64,000 nt of DNA from an uncultured Eubacteriales bacterium. GTDB lineage: Bacteria > Bacillota > Clostridia > Christensenellales > Aristaeellaceae. The notes under the pieces were generated by a model. The model was not told the origin of the DNA, did not search any database, and saw only the letters and a list, made by a program, of their open reading frames with translations. The DNA is taken from NCBI GenBank assembly GCA_902799045.1, contig CADBZH010000010.1, positions 124,001 through 188,000 on the forward strand, given 5' to 3'. Positions 49,398 through 57,307 of this stretch are shown here, one piece after another; the first letter of the stretch is position 1, and each line of letters opens with the position of its first letter. Both the position numbers and the translations under genes were made by a program.

Positions 49398-49478
49398 TAT
49401 AGGGGTGACGTTGCGCCGCCCGCCAGGCAGAACATTACGATTCGTGCCTGAGCGGGCGCCGCAACGGCGCCCCTACAC
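49398..49478. repeat. Class B intergenic inverted repeat, copy 2
   Basis: TATAGGGGTGACGTTGCGCC and its near complement GCGCCGCAACGGCGCCCCTA are separated by about 35 bp. It matches the arms of the element at 5473-5592, with a shorter interior. Confidence 0.75.
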
Positions 49479-49488
49479 CTGTTTTATG

Positions 49489-49665
49489 GTTCATCACGGA
49501 ACATGGGCAATAAGCAAAACGTAGTTGGCCATTCATATATATAGATCCTTCGCTGCGCTCAGGATGACAGGGATTGCGATTCGTTGTCATCCTGAGCGCA
49601 GCGAAGGATCTGTCCGTTTTGTCGGCTATGAGCGTCGAAAGAGAAGCATGTCTCTGTGAAGAGCC
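49489..49665. repeat. Class A intergenic inverted repeat, copy 5
   Basis: The ends read GGTTCATCACGGA and TCTGTGAAGAGCC. The core arms at about 49541-49613 are nearly perfect complements. It lies next to class B copy 2, between the convergent pgi and sbcDC-remnant genes; the 349-bp gap holds nothing else that I see. Confidence 0.85.
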
Positions 49666-49682
49666 ACAGAACCCCCTCTCAT

Positions 49683-50153
49683 TCAGATGTTCCGCCACTG
49701 GACGTGGCTCCCGCGCTCGTCCCGCGACACCACCAGCTGGTCGTCGATCTCCTGCTTCAGCTCCGTGACGTGGGAGATGATGCCGATCAGCTTCGAGCCG
49801 CCGGCCATCCGCTGCAGCACCCGAACGGCCTGGTCCCGGGCGCGTTCGTCCAGCGAGCCGAAGCCCTCGTCGATGAACATGATGTCCAGGTTGATGGCGG
49901 CGGAGCGGGCCTGTATCTCATCGGCCATCCCCAGCGCCAGCGACAGCGCCGCCATAAAACCGTCGAAGGCCGACACCGCCTCGGCGGACGGCACGGCCTT
50001 ATCGTAGATGTCTCCCGCGATCACAACGGCGTCCGGCTGCTCACGCCGGGCGGCCTCGGCGATCCTGCCGAGCAGGTAGACCTGATCCTCCATCAGGTCC
50101 CGCCCGAGCAGCTTCAGGCCGATGTGCAGGTCTGACAGGTGAAAGAACTTCAT
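49683..50153 (-). pseudogene. In-frame sbcD'-'sbcC fusion remnant
   Basis: The 156-residue frame joins two parts of the SbcCD nuclease. Residues 1 to about 70 are the SbcD/Mre11 phosphoesterase N-terminus: FFHLSDLHIGLKL, AGDIYDKAVPSAEAVSAFD. From about 70 on it is the extreme C-terminus of SbcC/Rad50: SLALGMADEIQ, LDIMFIDEGFGSLDE (Walker B and D-loop), then GIISHVTELKQEID. SbcD is normally about 380 residues and SbcC about 1000, so roughly 3.5-4 kb is missing, including the GNHD metal motif, Walker A and the coiled coils. The product cannot be a functional nuclease. The start overlaps the stop of the upstream HD-GYP gene by 4 nt (ATGA). It is a real deletion or an assembly collapse. Confidence 0.85.
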
Positions 50154-51865
50154 GCGCTGGCCTCCATCGTTTCGGAAAGGGCGCTGTAATACGCCTCCAG
50201 ATGCGGTTTGGCGGCGAGGTAGTACGGCTCCAGGCGCTTGTCAAAGTGCTTGCCCATGCCGTCCATGATGATGCTGTGGGCCTGCTCGAAGGACATGCTC
50301 TCCTTGTACACGCGCTTGCTCACCAGCGCGTCGTACACGTCCGCCACGGCCATGATGCGCGCCTCCAGCGGGATGGCGTCGCCCTTCAGGCCCTCGGGAT
50401 AGCCCGAGCCGTCCCAGCGCTCGTGGTGGTAGTGGGCCACGTTCTCGGCGATCCGCTGGAAGAGGACGTCGTCGGTGCCCTTCAGGATCTCATGGACGAT
50501 CCGCGCGCCTTCAGCGGCGTGGGCCTTCATCTTCCCGAATTCCTCCGGCGTGAAGCGGCCGGGCTTGCGCAGGATGGCGTCGTCCACGGCGATCTTGCCC
50601 AGGTCGTGCATCGGCGCGGCCTTCACCACGGCCTTGCAGAAGTCGTCCGAAAGCTCGAACACGTTGTCCTTACGGATGGCCTCCACCAGCATCCGCACGC
50701 CCTCGCTGGTGCGCCGGATGTGGCCGCCGGTGGAATTGTCGCGGCTTTCAACCATGGTCGCCATGCCCAGGATCAGCTTGTCGTGCATCTCCACGATGTG
50801 CGCCGTCTTTTCGGCCACCTCCGCCTCCAGCTGGGCGTTATAGCGGTTGATCAGGGCGATGTGGTTCTGGTTCTCGGTGTCGTCGGTGATGAACAGCTCG
50901 TAGCCGCGCCGACGGGTGTGGTCGAACAGGTAGGTGACCTTGACCAGGTAGCTGTGCCCGTCCTTCTCGTAGGTGAAGGTGTCGTCGGCCTCGCTGGCCC
51001 GGAACGCCTCCAGCCAGGGGCGCACGACGTCCTGCATCTGCTTGTCCCGGCGGATGGAGTGGTCCACCGTCAGGTTGTTCAGGTTCGGGAAGATGGCCTT
51101 GGCGGTCTCGTTGCTGCCCAGGTAGTGGAAGCCGAAGTCGAAGGACACCAGGCCCGTCTCGCCGCTCTGCACCAGGGAATCCACGGCGGTGTCGGTGATG
51201 TCGTACAGGCAGATGCGGTAGACGATGACCAGGTAGGTCACCAGCGCGATGTTGAAGGCCGCGGGGATCAGCTCCACCCGGGGGAAGACCTTCCGCCCGC
51301 CGTAGAACGCCACCACGCACACAACCACCGGGAAAAACAGCAGGCCCAGCATCTTCCGGGACACCTGGTTTTTCCGGGCGAAGCTGTAGGCGATGGCGCC
51401 CACGCTCATCAGTAAGTAGAGGAAGATCATGCCCACGAACACGCTGTGCACCGGCCCGTAGACCTTCGTCAGCACGGTCGCGCCGCCCACCCGCGACAGG
51501 GCGATGCTCTTGTAGAAGAACTCGGCCTCGCCCATGGACATCGCCGCGGCGAACACCCCCGACGACAGCACGAACAGCGCCATGCGCAGCCAGCGGTTCA
51601 GGTGGATCTGGCACATGCTGAACACCACGAACAGGATCGTCAGCATCAGGTAGCACCCGCCGATGTAGGTCAGCCGGTTGGCGACCAGCGCCGCCTCCAG
51701 CGTCCCGGCCCGGCTGAGCATGGCCCAACCCAGGTTCGTCACCGACACCAGCACGAACGTGAGCGTGATGTGCACGTCAAAGTGCTTGTGCCACATGAAC
51801 ACATACACAAGCGTCAACAGCAGGGAAAGCCCCAGCATGATGTCGTAATAGCCAGTTATCATCAA
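50150..51865 (-). CDS. Membrane HD-GYP domain protein (7TM sensor)
   Basis: The 571-residue protein has an N-terminal set of about seven membrane spans (residues 5-215) like the histidine-kinase 7TM sensor domain, a PAS-like linker (about 225-340) and a coiled coil (LEAEVAEKTAHIVEMHDK). The HD-GYP domain follows (about 365-555): HDLGKIAVDD, KAHAAEGARIV, HYHHERWDGSGYPEGLKGDAIP and ARIMAVADVYDALVSKR. All motifs are intact, so c-di-GMP or related dinucleotide hydrolysis is expected. GGAGGGG precedes the ATG. It is translationally coupled to the sbcD/sbcC remnant. No GGDEF protein is encoded in the window. The ligand sensed by the 7TM part is unknown. Confidence 0.9.
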   Translation of the reverse strand: MMITGYYDIMLGLSLLLTLVYVFMWHKHFDVHITLTFVLVSVTNLGWAMLSRAGTLEAALVANRLTYIGGCYLMLTILFVVFSMCQIHLNRWLRMALFVLSSGVFAAAMSMGEAEFFYKSIALSRVGGATVLTKVYGPVHSVFVGMIFLYLLMSVGAIAYSFARKNQVSRKMLGLLFFPVVVCVVAFYGGRKVFPRVELIPAAFNIALVTYLVIVYRICLYDITDTAVDSLVQSGETGLVSFDFGFHYLGSNETAKAIFPNLNNLTVDHSIRRDKQMQDVVRPWLEAFRASEADDTFTYEKDGHSYLVKVTYLFDHTRRRGYELFITDDTENQNHIALINRYNAQLEAEVAEKTAHIVEMHDKLILGMATMVESRDNSTGGHIRRTSEGVRMLVEAIRKDNVFELSDDFCKAVVKAAPMHDLGKIAVDDAILRKPGRFTPEEFGKMKAHAAEGARIVHEILKGTDDVLFQRIAENVAHYHHERWDGSGYPEGLKGDAIPLEARIMAVADVYDALVSKRVYKESMSFEQAHSIIMDGMGKHFDKRLEPYYLAAKPHLEAYYSALSETMEASA

Positions 51866-51969
51866 ACCCCTCCCCGGGTCGTATTCTCACCGGCAACAGC
51901 ATACCAAAGCAAGGTTAACTGCAGATTGTCTTTCGATGAGAAGCAAATGAGAAAAGGGGGCTTTCGGGC

Positions 51970-51998
51970 TTGACTGGGCAATCCCCGGCGGATATAAT
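51970..51998 (+). promoter_or_regulatory. Promoter of the TIM-barrel/GH113-like pair
   Basis: The -35 TTGACT (51970-51975) and -10 TATAAT (51993-51998) are spaced 17 bp. Confidence 0.82.
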
Positions 51999-52052
51999 GT
52001 TACTGGAATCATAGAGATAAGGGGTATTCCCCATCAAACGGAGGATACGCAC

Positions 52053-52910
52053 ATGAAGACATTTCCCCGCACCGAAGTGGAAGGCATCTCCCTCTCCCGC
52101 ATGATCATCGGCACCAACTGGATCCTCGGCTGGAGCCATCGCAGTCCCGCCGCCGACCGGCAGATCAAAAACCGCTTTCCGGAGGGCGCGAAGGTGATGC
52201 CGCTGCTGAAGACCTTCCTGGACGAGGGCGTGGACACCATCATGGGCCCGCTGCAGCAGGAGAAGGTGATGCAGGAGGCCGTGAACGAGACCATGCAGGC
52301 CACGGGCCGCGAGCTGATCCTGATCGACACGCCCATCATCAACGTGGACGACACCGAGGAGGGCCGCAGGCAGGCCCGCGCCACCATCCACCGCAGCAAG
52401 CAGTGCGGCGCCAAGCTGTGCCTGATCCATCATTCCAGCGCCGAGCAGCTGGTGAACAAGAACAGGCACGCCATCCAGCGCCTGGACGACTACACCGACA
52501 TGATCCGCCAGGAGGGCATGGTGCCGGGTTTGAGCTGTCACATGCCGGAGCTGATCACCTATTCCGACGAGAACGGCTATGACGTGCAGACCTACATCCA
52601 GATCTACAACTGCATGGGCTTCTTGATGCAGGTGGAGATCGAGACCGTGGCCGCCATCATCAACAGCGCGAAGAAGCCGGTCATGACCATCAAGCCCTTC
52701 GCCGCGGGCCGCACCACGCCCTATGTGGGCCTGAACTTCGTCTGGAACACCATTCGCGACTGCGACATGGTCACCGTGGGCTGCACCCATCCCGACGAGG
52801 CCGCCGAGGACATCGAAATCTCCCGCGCCGCGCTGGAGCGCCGCTTCCCGGACATCGAAAAGCGCGCCAGCCCCAACGCCCACCAGGACGCCTTCGGAAA
52901 GGCGAAGTGA
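52053..52910 (+). CDS. Aldo/keto-reductase-like TIM-barrel protein of unknown function
   Basis: The 285-residue cytoplasmic protein opens with ISLSRMIIGTNWILGWSHRS, which resembles the first strand of AKR-type barrels, and continues with alternating strand-helix units (LILIDTPIINVDD, AKLCLIHHSS, MVPGLSCHMPELI, PVMTIKPFAAGR). The canonical AKR Asp-Tyr-Lys-His tetrad is not evident, so redox chemistry is doubtful. Family members occur in Clostridia as uncharacterised proteins. It is followed after 6 bp by a GH113-like hydrolase, which suggests a role in sugar use, but no reaction can be named. GGAGG lies 8 nt before the ATG. Confidence 0.7.
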   Translation: MKTFPRTEVEGISLSRMIIGTNWILGWSHRSPAADRQIKNRFPEGAKVMPLLKTFLDEGVDTIMGPLQQEKVMQEAVNETMQATGRELILIDTPIINVDDTEEGRRQARATIHRSKQCGAKLCLIHHSSAEQLVNKNRHAIQRLDDYTDMIRQEGMVPGLSCHMPELITYSDENGYDVQTYIQIYNCMGFLMQVEIETVAAIINSAKKPVMTIKPFAAGRTTPYVGLNFVWNTIRDCDMVTVGCTHPDEAAEDIEISRAALERRFPDIEKRASPNAHQDAFGKAK

Positions 52911-52916
52911 GGCGAC

Positions 52917-53855
52917 ATGGAATTCATCAACGCGTATACCTTCGGCTTCTGTGAGAAGCGCGGCTTCACGCGGGGCGTCGCCTGGCGGCGTTCGCTGGAG
53001 ACGATGGCCTCAAGCACCGGCTGCAACGCCATCATACTGCCCGTCTGCGCGTGGCAGGAGCATCCCTGGTCTACCGAGATCGTCTCCGACGCGCCCAACG
53101 TGATGGACGAGGCGGACGTGGCGGCGGTCTGCGCTCACGCGAAGGCGCTGGGTCTCAAGGTCATATTGAAGGCCATGGTGAACTGCCGCGACGGCGCCTG
53201 GCGCGCATTCATCCATTTCTTCGATCCGCCGGTGCCCGCCGAGCCCTGCTGGGCGGACTGGTTCGCCTCCTGGACAGCGCACGTCTGCCGCGTGGCGGAC
53301 ATGGCCCGGGAAAACGCCGCGGACATGCTCTGCGTGGGCTGCGAGATGGTGGGCACGGACGCCCGGGAGGGGGAGTGGCGCGCGCTGATTCGCGCGGTGC
53401 GCGAGCGCTACGGCGGGCCGATCACCTACAACTGCGACAAGTACCAGGAGGATCGGGTGACCTGGTGGGACGCCGTGGACGTGATCTCGTCCTCCGGCTA
53501 CTATCCCATCGACCGGCTGGACGAGAATTTCGAGCGCATCCGCAGGGCCAGCGAGGCGGCAAACCGCCCGTTCATGTTCATGGAGTGCGGCTGTCCCGCC
53601 CGGGAGGGGAGCCAGTTCCGCCCCAATGACTGGCGCTTTGGCGGCGACCGGAGCCCCGAGACCCAGCGCGAGTGGTATGAGGCCTTCACGAGCGCGCTGC
53701 TGAAGCACGGCTTCGTGCGCGGCACGGGCTGGTGGGACTGGCCCGCCACGCGGCTCTATCCCGAATTCGCCGGCCCCGACGACGACGGCTACTGCACCTG
53801 GGGCAAGCCCGCCAACGGGACGCTGAAGCAATTCGCCGCGGAATTGGCAAAGTGA
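52917..53855 (+). CDS. GH113-like glycoside hydrolase
   Basis: The 312-residue TIM-barrel protein lacks a signal peptide. The opening INAYTFGFCEKRGFTRGVAW, the strand LGLKVILKAMVN, and two conserved Glu residues, Glu143 in MLCVGCEM and Glu223 in MFMECGCP, match the layout of GH113 beta-mannanases. The 80-residue spacing between the two Glu equals that of the acid/base and nucleophile of Alicyclobacillus ManA (Glu151 and Glu231, from memory). Cytoplasmic location suggests an oligosaccharide substrate, for example a mannooligosaccharide. It is probably cotranscribed with the TIM-barrel gene 6 bp upstream. Specificity is not settled by sequence. Confidence 0.8.
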   Translation: MEFINAYTFGFCEKRGFTRGVAWRRSLETMASSTGCNAIILPVCAWQEHPWSTEIVSDAPNVMDEADVAAVCAHAKALGLKVILKAMVNCRDGAWRAFIHFFDPPVPAEPCWADWFASWTAHVCRVADMARENAADMLCVGCEMVGTDAREGEWRALIRAVRERYGGPITYNCDKYQEDRVTWWDAVDVISSSGYYPIDRLDENFERIRRASEAANRPFMFMECGCPAREGSQFRPNDWRFGGDRSPETQREWYEAFTSALLKHGFVRGTGWWDWPATRLYPEFAGPDDDGYCTWGKPANGTLKQFAAELAK

Positions 53856-53874
53856 AATTTCCTCCGCCAAGGGC

Positions 53875-53903
53875 TTGACAAACCCCGAGGATTATTGTAT
53901 AAT
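53875..53903 (+). promoter_or_regulatory. Consensus promoter of tRNA-Val
   Basis: The -35 TTGACA (53875-53880) and -10 TATAAT (53898-53903) are both perfect hexamers at 17-bp spacing, with the transcript starting about 8 bp before the tRNA. Confidence 0.92.
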
Positions 53904-53917
53904 ACAATACGTTGCTC

Positions 53918-53994
53918 GGGGTTATAGCTCAGTTGGTTAGAGCGTTACGTTGACATCGTAAAGGTCGATGGTTCGAGCCCATTTAACCCCACCA
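53918..53994 (+). tRNA. tRNA-Val (anticodon GAC)
   Basis: The acceptor stem GGGGTTA / TAACCCC is followed by discriminator A and an encoded CCA. The D-arm is GCTCAGTTGGTTAGAGC. The anticodon stem TTACG/CGTAA has loop TTGACAT, anticodon GAC (53951-53953), reading GUC and GUU valine codons. The T-arm has TTCGAGC. All stems pair (one G-U in the T-stem). Confidence 0.95.
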
Positions 53995-53995
53995 C

Positions 53996-54026
53996 AAAAG
54001 CCGCCATGAATCATGGTGGCTTTTTT
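53996..54026. terminator. Bidirectional terminator between tRNA-Val and bcp
   Basis: GCCGCCATG-AAT-CATGGTGGC is flanked by AAAA on the left and TTTTTT on the right, so it can end both the tRNA transcript and the convergent bcp mRNA. Confidence 0.9.
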
Positions 54027-54052
54027 CACGCTGCCGGGGGGTGACGCGCTGG

Positions 54053-54508
54053 TCATCCCAGTTCGCCCAGCATCTGCGCGGGATTGTCGGTGGCCTTCAC
54101 CTTGTCCATGGCGCGGACGATGACGCCGCTCTCGTCGATCAGGTATGTGGTGCGCACGACGCCCATCGTGACTTTGCCGTAGTTCATCTTCTCCTTCCAG
54201 ACGTCGTAGGCCGTCAGCACGGCCTTGTCCTCGTCGGAGAGCAGCGTGAAGGGCAGGCCGTACTTCTCCTCGAAGCGCTTGTGGCTGGCCACGCTGTCCT
54301 TGCTGACGCCCAGCACCACCGCGCCCTTCTCGCGGAACTGGGGCAGCAGGTCGCGAAAGCCGCAGGCCTGCTTGGTGCAGCCGGCGGTGTTGTCCTTCGG
54401 GTAAAAGTATAAGATCACCTTCTGTCCGCGATAATCGGAGAGGGTGTGGGTCTGGCCGTTCTGGTCCGGCAGCGTGAAGTCCGGAGCCGGGGTACCGACG
54501 CTCAGCAT
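54053..54508 (-). CDS. bcp: Thiol peroxidase Bcp/PrxQ
   Basis: This atypical two-cysteine peroxiredoxin reduces hydroperoxides using thioredoxin. The 151-residue protein has the family core APDFTLPDQNGQ, then FYPKDNTAGCTKQACGFRD with the peroxidatic Cys (TAGCTKQ) and the resolving Cys five residues later, as in the PrxQ-alpha group. The start at 54508 (MLSVGTP) is favoured, because GGAGG lies 8 nt upstream; the ATG at 54514 is only 2 nt from that site. It has its own promoter, which overlaps that of the divergent exonuclease gene. Confidence 0.95.
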   Translation of the reverse strand: MLSVGTPAPDFTLPDQNGQTHTLSDYRGQKVILYFYPKDNTAGCTKQACGFRDLLPQFREKGAVVLGVSKDSVASHKRFEEKYGLPFTLLSDEDKAVLTAYDVWKEKMNYGKVTMGVVRTTYLIDESGVIVRAMDKVKATDNPAQMLGELG

Positions 54509-54537
54509 GGGCATGACCTCCTTCTGTTGATGGAATC

Positions 54538-54588
54538 ATTATAGCGCGATTGCCGCCCCTTGACAATCTGTTTTTCACTCTTTAAAAT
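54538..54588. promoter_or_regulatory. Divergent overlapping promoters of bcp and the exonuclease gene
   Basis: Minus strand: -35 TTGTCA (54561-54566), 17 bp, -10 TATAAT (54538-54543). Plus strand: -35 TTGACA (54560-54565), 17 bp, -10 TAAAAT (54583-54588). The two -35 hexamers occupy almost the same bases, so the promoters should compete for polymerase. Confidence 0.8.
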
Positions 54589-54606
54589 ACTGTATGGGTG
54601 ATATAC

Positions 54607-55764
54607 ATGGCCTCTGGGCTGCGGGCAAAGCTGAACAGGATGAAATCGTCGGAGGGCGTCGCTCCCGCGCCGCGGGGTGGCGGCCTGATGCTGCGCGTCA
54701 GCCGCGTGCCGCTGGACAGGGCCATCTATGATCTGCCGCCCGTGGGGCTTCGCCGCATCGGCTGGACGGGCCCGCGCTTCGACATCCGCCGCTGCCTGTT
54801 CCTGGACACCGAGACCACCGGCCTGTCTCATGGCGCGGGCACGGTGGCGTTCCTGGTGGGCGTGGGCTGGGCGGACGGAGATGAGCTGGTGATTGAGCAG
54901 TACCTGATGCGGGACTATGCCGATGAACCCGAGCTGATCGACCGCCTCAGCCGCCGCATGGCGGGCTTTGACTTCGTGTGCACCTTCAACGGCCGGACCT
55001 TTGACATGCCGCTGCTGGAGGCGCGCTTTACGATGTGCCGCATGCGGGATCGCTGGCGGGAGATGGACGACCTGGATCTGCTGACGCCCGCGCGAAGGGC
55101 CTGGAAGCTGCGTCTGGGCAGCTGCCGCCTGGCAAATCTGGAGGCGGAGATCCTGGGCATGCCCCGGGAGGACGACCTGCCCGGCAGCGAGGTGCCCGCG
55201 CGATACTTTGAATTCATGAAAACCGGCGACGAGAGCCTGCTCACCGGCATCGTGGACCACAACCGGCAGGACATCGCCACGCTGTCCACGCTGTTGATCC
55301 GGCTCTGCGCCATCAACGACCGGCCCGAGGCGCTCACCGACCAGCGCGACCTGTTCAGCCTGGGGCGGTCGCTGGAGAGGCAGGGGGAGCTGGCCCCGGC
55401 GCGGGAGCTGTATCGCATTTCCGCGATTCCCCGGCCCGCCGGCACGCTGGCGGCCCTCGCCGGTGAGCGCGTGGCGGGAAAGGCGAACTGGCGCATCTAC
55501 CTGCTGTGCCGAAAATCGCGGGACTATGAGGGCGCTCGGAACGCGCTGGAGCAGATGCTGAACCGGCGGCAGATGCAGGGCAGTGCCTGCACGGCGCTCT
55601 CGAAGCTCTATGAGCACCAGTTCAAGGATGCGAAACGGGCGCTGGAATATGCGCTGAAATCACAAAAGTATCCCGATGGGGAGCCACCGGAGCAACTGGA
55701 AAAGCGCCTGCGCCGGCTTCAGCGAATGATCGACGAAGGAGAGAGGGACCATGGGAATCTTTGA
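54607..55764 (+). CDS. YprB-like RNase H-fold 3'-5' exonuclease
   Basis: The protein of about 385 residues has a DEDD exonuclease domain in its first 230 residues: FLDTETTG (Asp67, Glu69), FNGRTFDMPLL, and a late HNRQDIATL with the last catalytic Asp. This is the YprB type (ribonuclease H-like domain PF13482). The C-terminal third (about 265-385) is helical and TPR-like. The start codon is uncertain: ATG 54607, or the GTG at 54598 with the same weak site. The gene overlaps the following TPR gene by 14 nt. Single-stranded nucleic acid trimming is the family expectation; the in vivo substrate is not known. Confidence 0.85.
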   Translation: MASGLRAKLNRMKSSEGVAPAPRGGGLMLRVSRVPLDRAIYDLPPVGLRRIGWTGPRFDIRRCLFLDTETTGLSHGAGTVAFLVGVGWADGDELVIEQYLMRDYADEPELIDRLSRRMAGFDFVCTFNGRTFDMPLLEARFTMCRMRDRWREMDDLDLLTPARRAWKLRLGSCRLANLEAEILGMPREDDLPGSEVPARYFEFMKTGDESLLTGIVDHNRQDIATLSTLLIRLCAINDRPEALTDQRDLFSLGRSLERQGELAPARELYRISAIPRPAGTLAALAGERVAGKANWRIYLLCRKSRDYEGARNALEQMLNRRQMQGSACTALSKLYEHQFKDAKRALEYALKSQKYPDGEPPEQLEKRLRRLQRMIDEGERDHGNL

Positions 55765-56530
55765 TGCGGCCAAGGCCGCGCTGTCCGGCAACAGGGCTTA
55801 TCGCATGCACGTGGACGCCAACAAGCTGGCGGGGGAGGGCAAGCCCCGCGAGGCCAAGGAGAAGTACGCCGAGGCCCTGCGCCTTTACGACGAGTCGGAT
55901 CGCTTCGGCAACGCCTCGAGCAACATCGTACAGGGCCACGCGCTGCTGCTGCTGCGCGAGGGCCAGACGGAGCGCGCCAAGGAATTGCTGGAGAAGATGT
56001 CGAAGAACAAGTCGCTCTCCAAGGAGGACTGGTTCCAGCTGCGGGTGCAATACTCCATCTGCCTGTGGCGCATGGGCGAGCTGGACAAGGCCATGGAGAC
56101 CATGGGCCGCGCCGCCGCCTACAAGATGAACGGCAATGTCTACAGCACGATGGGCATGTACTGGGTGGACAAGGCCCGACGCGACGGCGACTACCAGGCC
56201 GCGCTGGACTTCAACCACCAGGCCCTGGACTACGACGACGAGGATGGCGCCACGCTGGACAACCTCGGCCAGTTGTACCTGGACATGGCCGGGGTCGAAC
56301 CGGTGCGGGCCGGAGAGTATCGCGCCAAGGCCCTGGATTGCTTTGAAAAGGCCCACAAGGCCAAGCCCCGCCAGATCACCACGCTCTACTACCTGGCGCG
56401 CCTCTGCCACGAAAATGGCGACGACGCCCGGGCCCGCGAGCTGCTGTCCGTGCGCGATACCCTCTATTTCAGCGCCATCTGTCCCGTCCAGAAGCCGGAC
56501 ATGGACGCGCTGGCAAAGGAGATCGGGTAG
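55751..56530 (+). CDS. TPR-repeat protein
   Basis: The 259-residue soluble protein is built of TPR-like helical hairpins: ANKLAGEGKPREAKEKYAEALRLY (about 24-47), HALLLLREGQTERAKELLEKM, CLWRMGELDKAMETMGRAA, and YLARLCHENGDDARARELL near the end. There is no signal peptide, so it is a cytoplasmic protein-protein adaptor by family. The start lies within the exonuclease gene (GAAGGAGAG 4-10 nt upstream), so the two are coupled. Partner unknown. Confidence 0.85.
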   Translation: MGIFDAAKAALSGNRAYRMHVDANKLAGEGKPREAKEKYAEALRLYDESDRFGNASSNIVQGHALLLLREGQTERAKELLEKMSKNKSLSKEDWFQLRVQYSICLWRMGELDKAMETMGRAAAYKMNGNVYSTMGMYWVDKARRDGDYQAALDFNHQALDYDDEDGATLDNLGQLYLDMAGVEPVRAGEYRAKALDCFEKAHKAKPRQITTLYYLARLCHENGDDARARELLSVRDTLYFSAICPVQKPDMDALAKEIG

Positions 56531-56539
56531 GGGCGGCTT

Positions 56540-56690
56540 TTATAGGGAAACTGAGGGATCTGCAAAATGCAGCCTCTTGACGTTTCACACAGATCCTCCG
56601 CTGTGCTCAGGATGACATCGCAACGAAATTCCTGTCATCCTGAGCGCAGTGGAGGATCTGTGCGTCGTGTTGCCCTGTGGCATAGAGGGC
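56540..56690. repeat. Class A intergenic inverted repeat, copy 6
   Basis: The left flank reads GGGAAACTGAGGGATCTGCA, as in copy 2 inverted, and the core arms ACAGATCCTCCGCTGTGCTCA and its complement lie at 56589-56664. The outer boundary is approximate. It lies between convergent genes. Confidence 0.8.
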
Positions 56691-56692
56691 TT

Positions 56693-57079
56693 TTATCGCC
56701 GCGGCTTCATGTTCGCCAGCACCGCCCCGACGATGGCCCCGATGGCCGCGCCGATCAGGATCTCGCCCAGCATGTCGCCGACGGCGAACGCGCCGCCGCC
56801 CAGCAGCACATAGCAGGTGTAGCCCAGCACCATATAGAGGATGGCCAGCGCCATGCCAGTGAAGAAGCCCCGTTCGCCGCCGCGGCCGATGGCGACCGTC
56901 GCGCCGAGAATGATCGCGCAGAGCTTCATCGCCTGGTTCAGCGCCATGATCCATCCGTCGGAAAGCCGCGCCCACACCGCCAGCGCCGCCACGATGGCCA
57001 TCCAGACCAGCGTCAGCCCCACCGCCGCCATCAGTCCACGCGCCAGAGAGAGCGCCGCGCGCCGCCTCGTCATCGCCAT
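56693..57079 (-). CDS. TIGR04086-family membrane protein
   Basis: The 128-residue protein has four hydrophobic segments (about residues 13-35, 47-64, 72-94 and 99-122) and a short basic N-terminus and C-terminus. The Gly-rich third and fourth helices (GFFTGMALAILYMVLGY, GEILIGAAIGAIVGAVLANM) fit the TIGR04086/YrzE family of small firmicute membrane proteins with no assigned role. The gene is monocistronic and convergent with the TPR gene. A longer overlapping frame (56607-57083) lacks such features and is rejected. Confidence 0.8.
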   Translation of the reverse strand: MAMTRRRAALSLARGLMAAVGLTLVWMAIVAALAVWARLSDGWIMALNQAMKLCAIILGATVAIGRGGERGFFTGMALAILYMVLGYTCYVLLGGGAFAVGDMLGEILIGAAIGAIVGAVLANMKPRR

Positions 57080-57307
57080 GCAATCACCCCTTGAAATTTA
57101 TACTCCAGCCTATGCCCCCGCAGCCCGGCGCATGACGTGGCCGGGGCCGCTTCATTTCCGCCAAGAATTCCCCCCGACAGTCAAAAACCTACCGCAAATT
57201 CACAGAATTTAATGATTAATTTACGATGGTAAACTGATAAAGTGTTGTACAAACCCGGCAAAAGCGGTATAATATGAATCAATAACCAAAGGAAACGAGG
57301 CGATGAA
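57080..57307 (+). promoter_or_regulatory. Intergenic region with the putP promoter
   Basis: The 228-bp divergent gap contains the putP promoter: -35 TTGTAC (57245-57250) and -10 TATAAT (57268-57273), 17 bp apart, in an AT-rich stretch. No clear operator or second promoter is visible. Confidence 0.7.
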
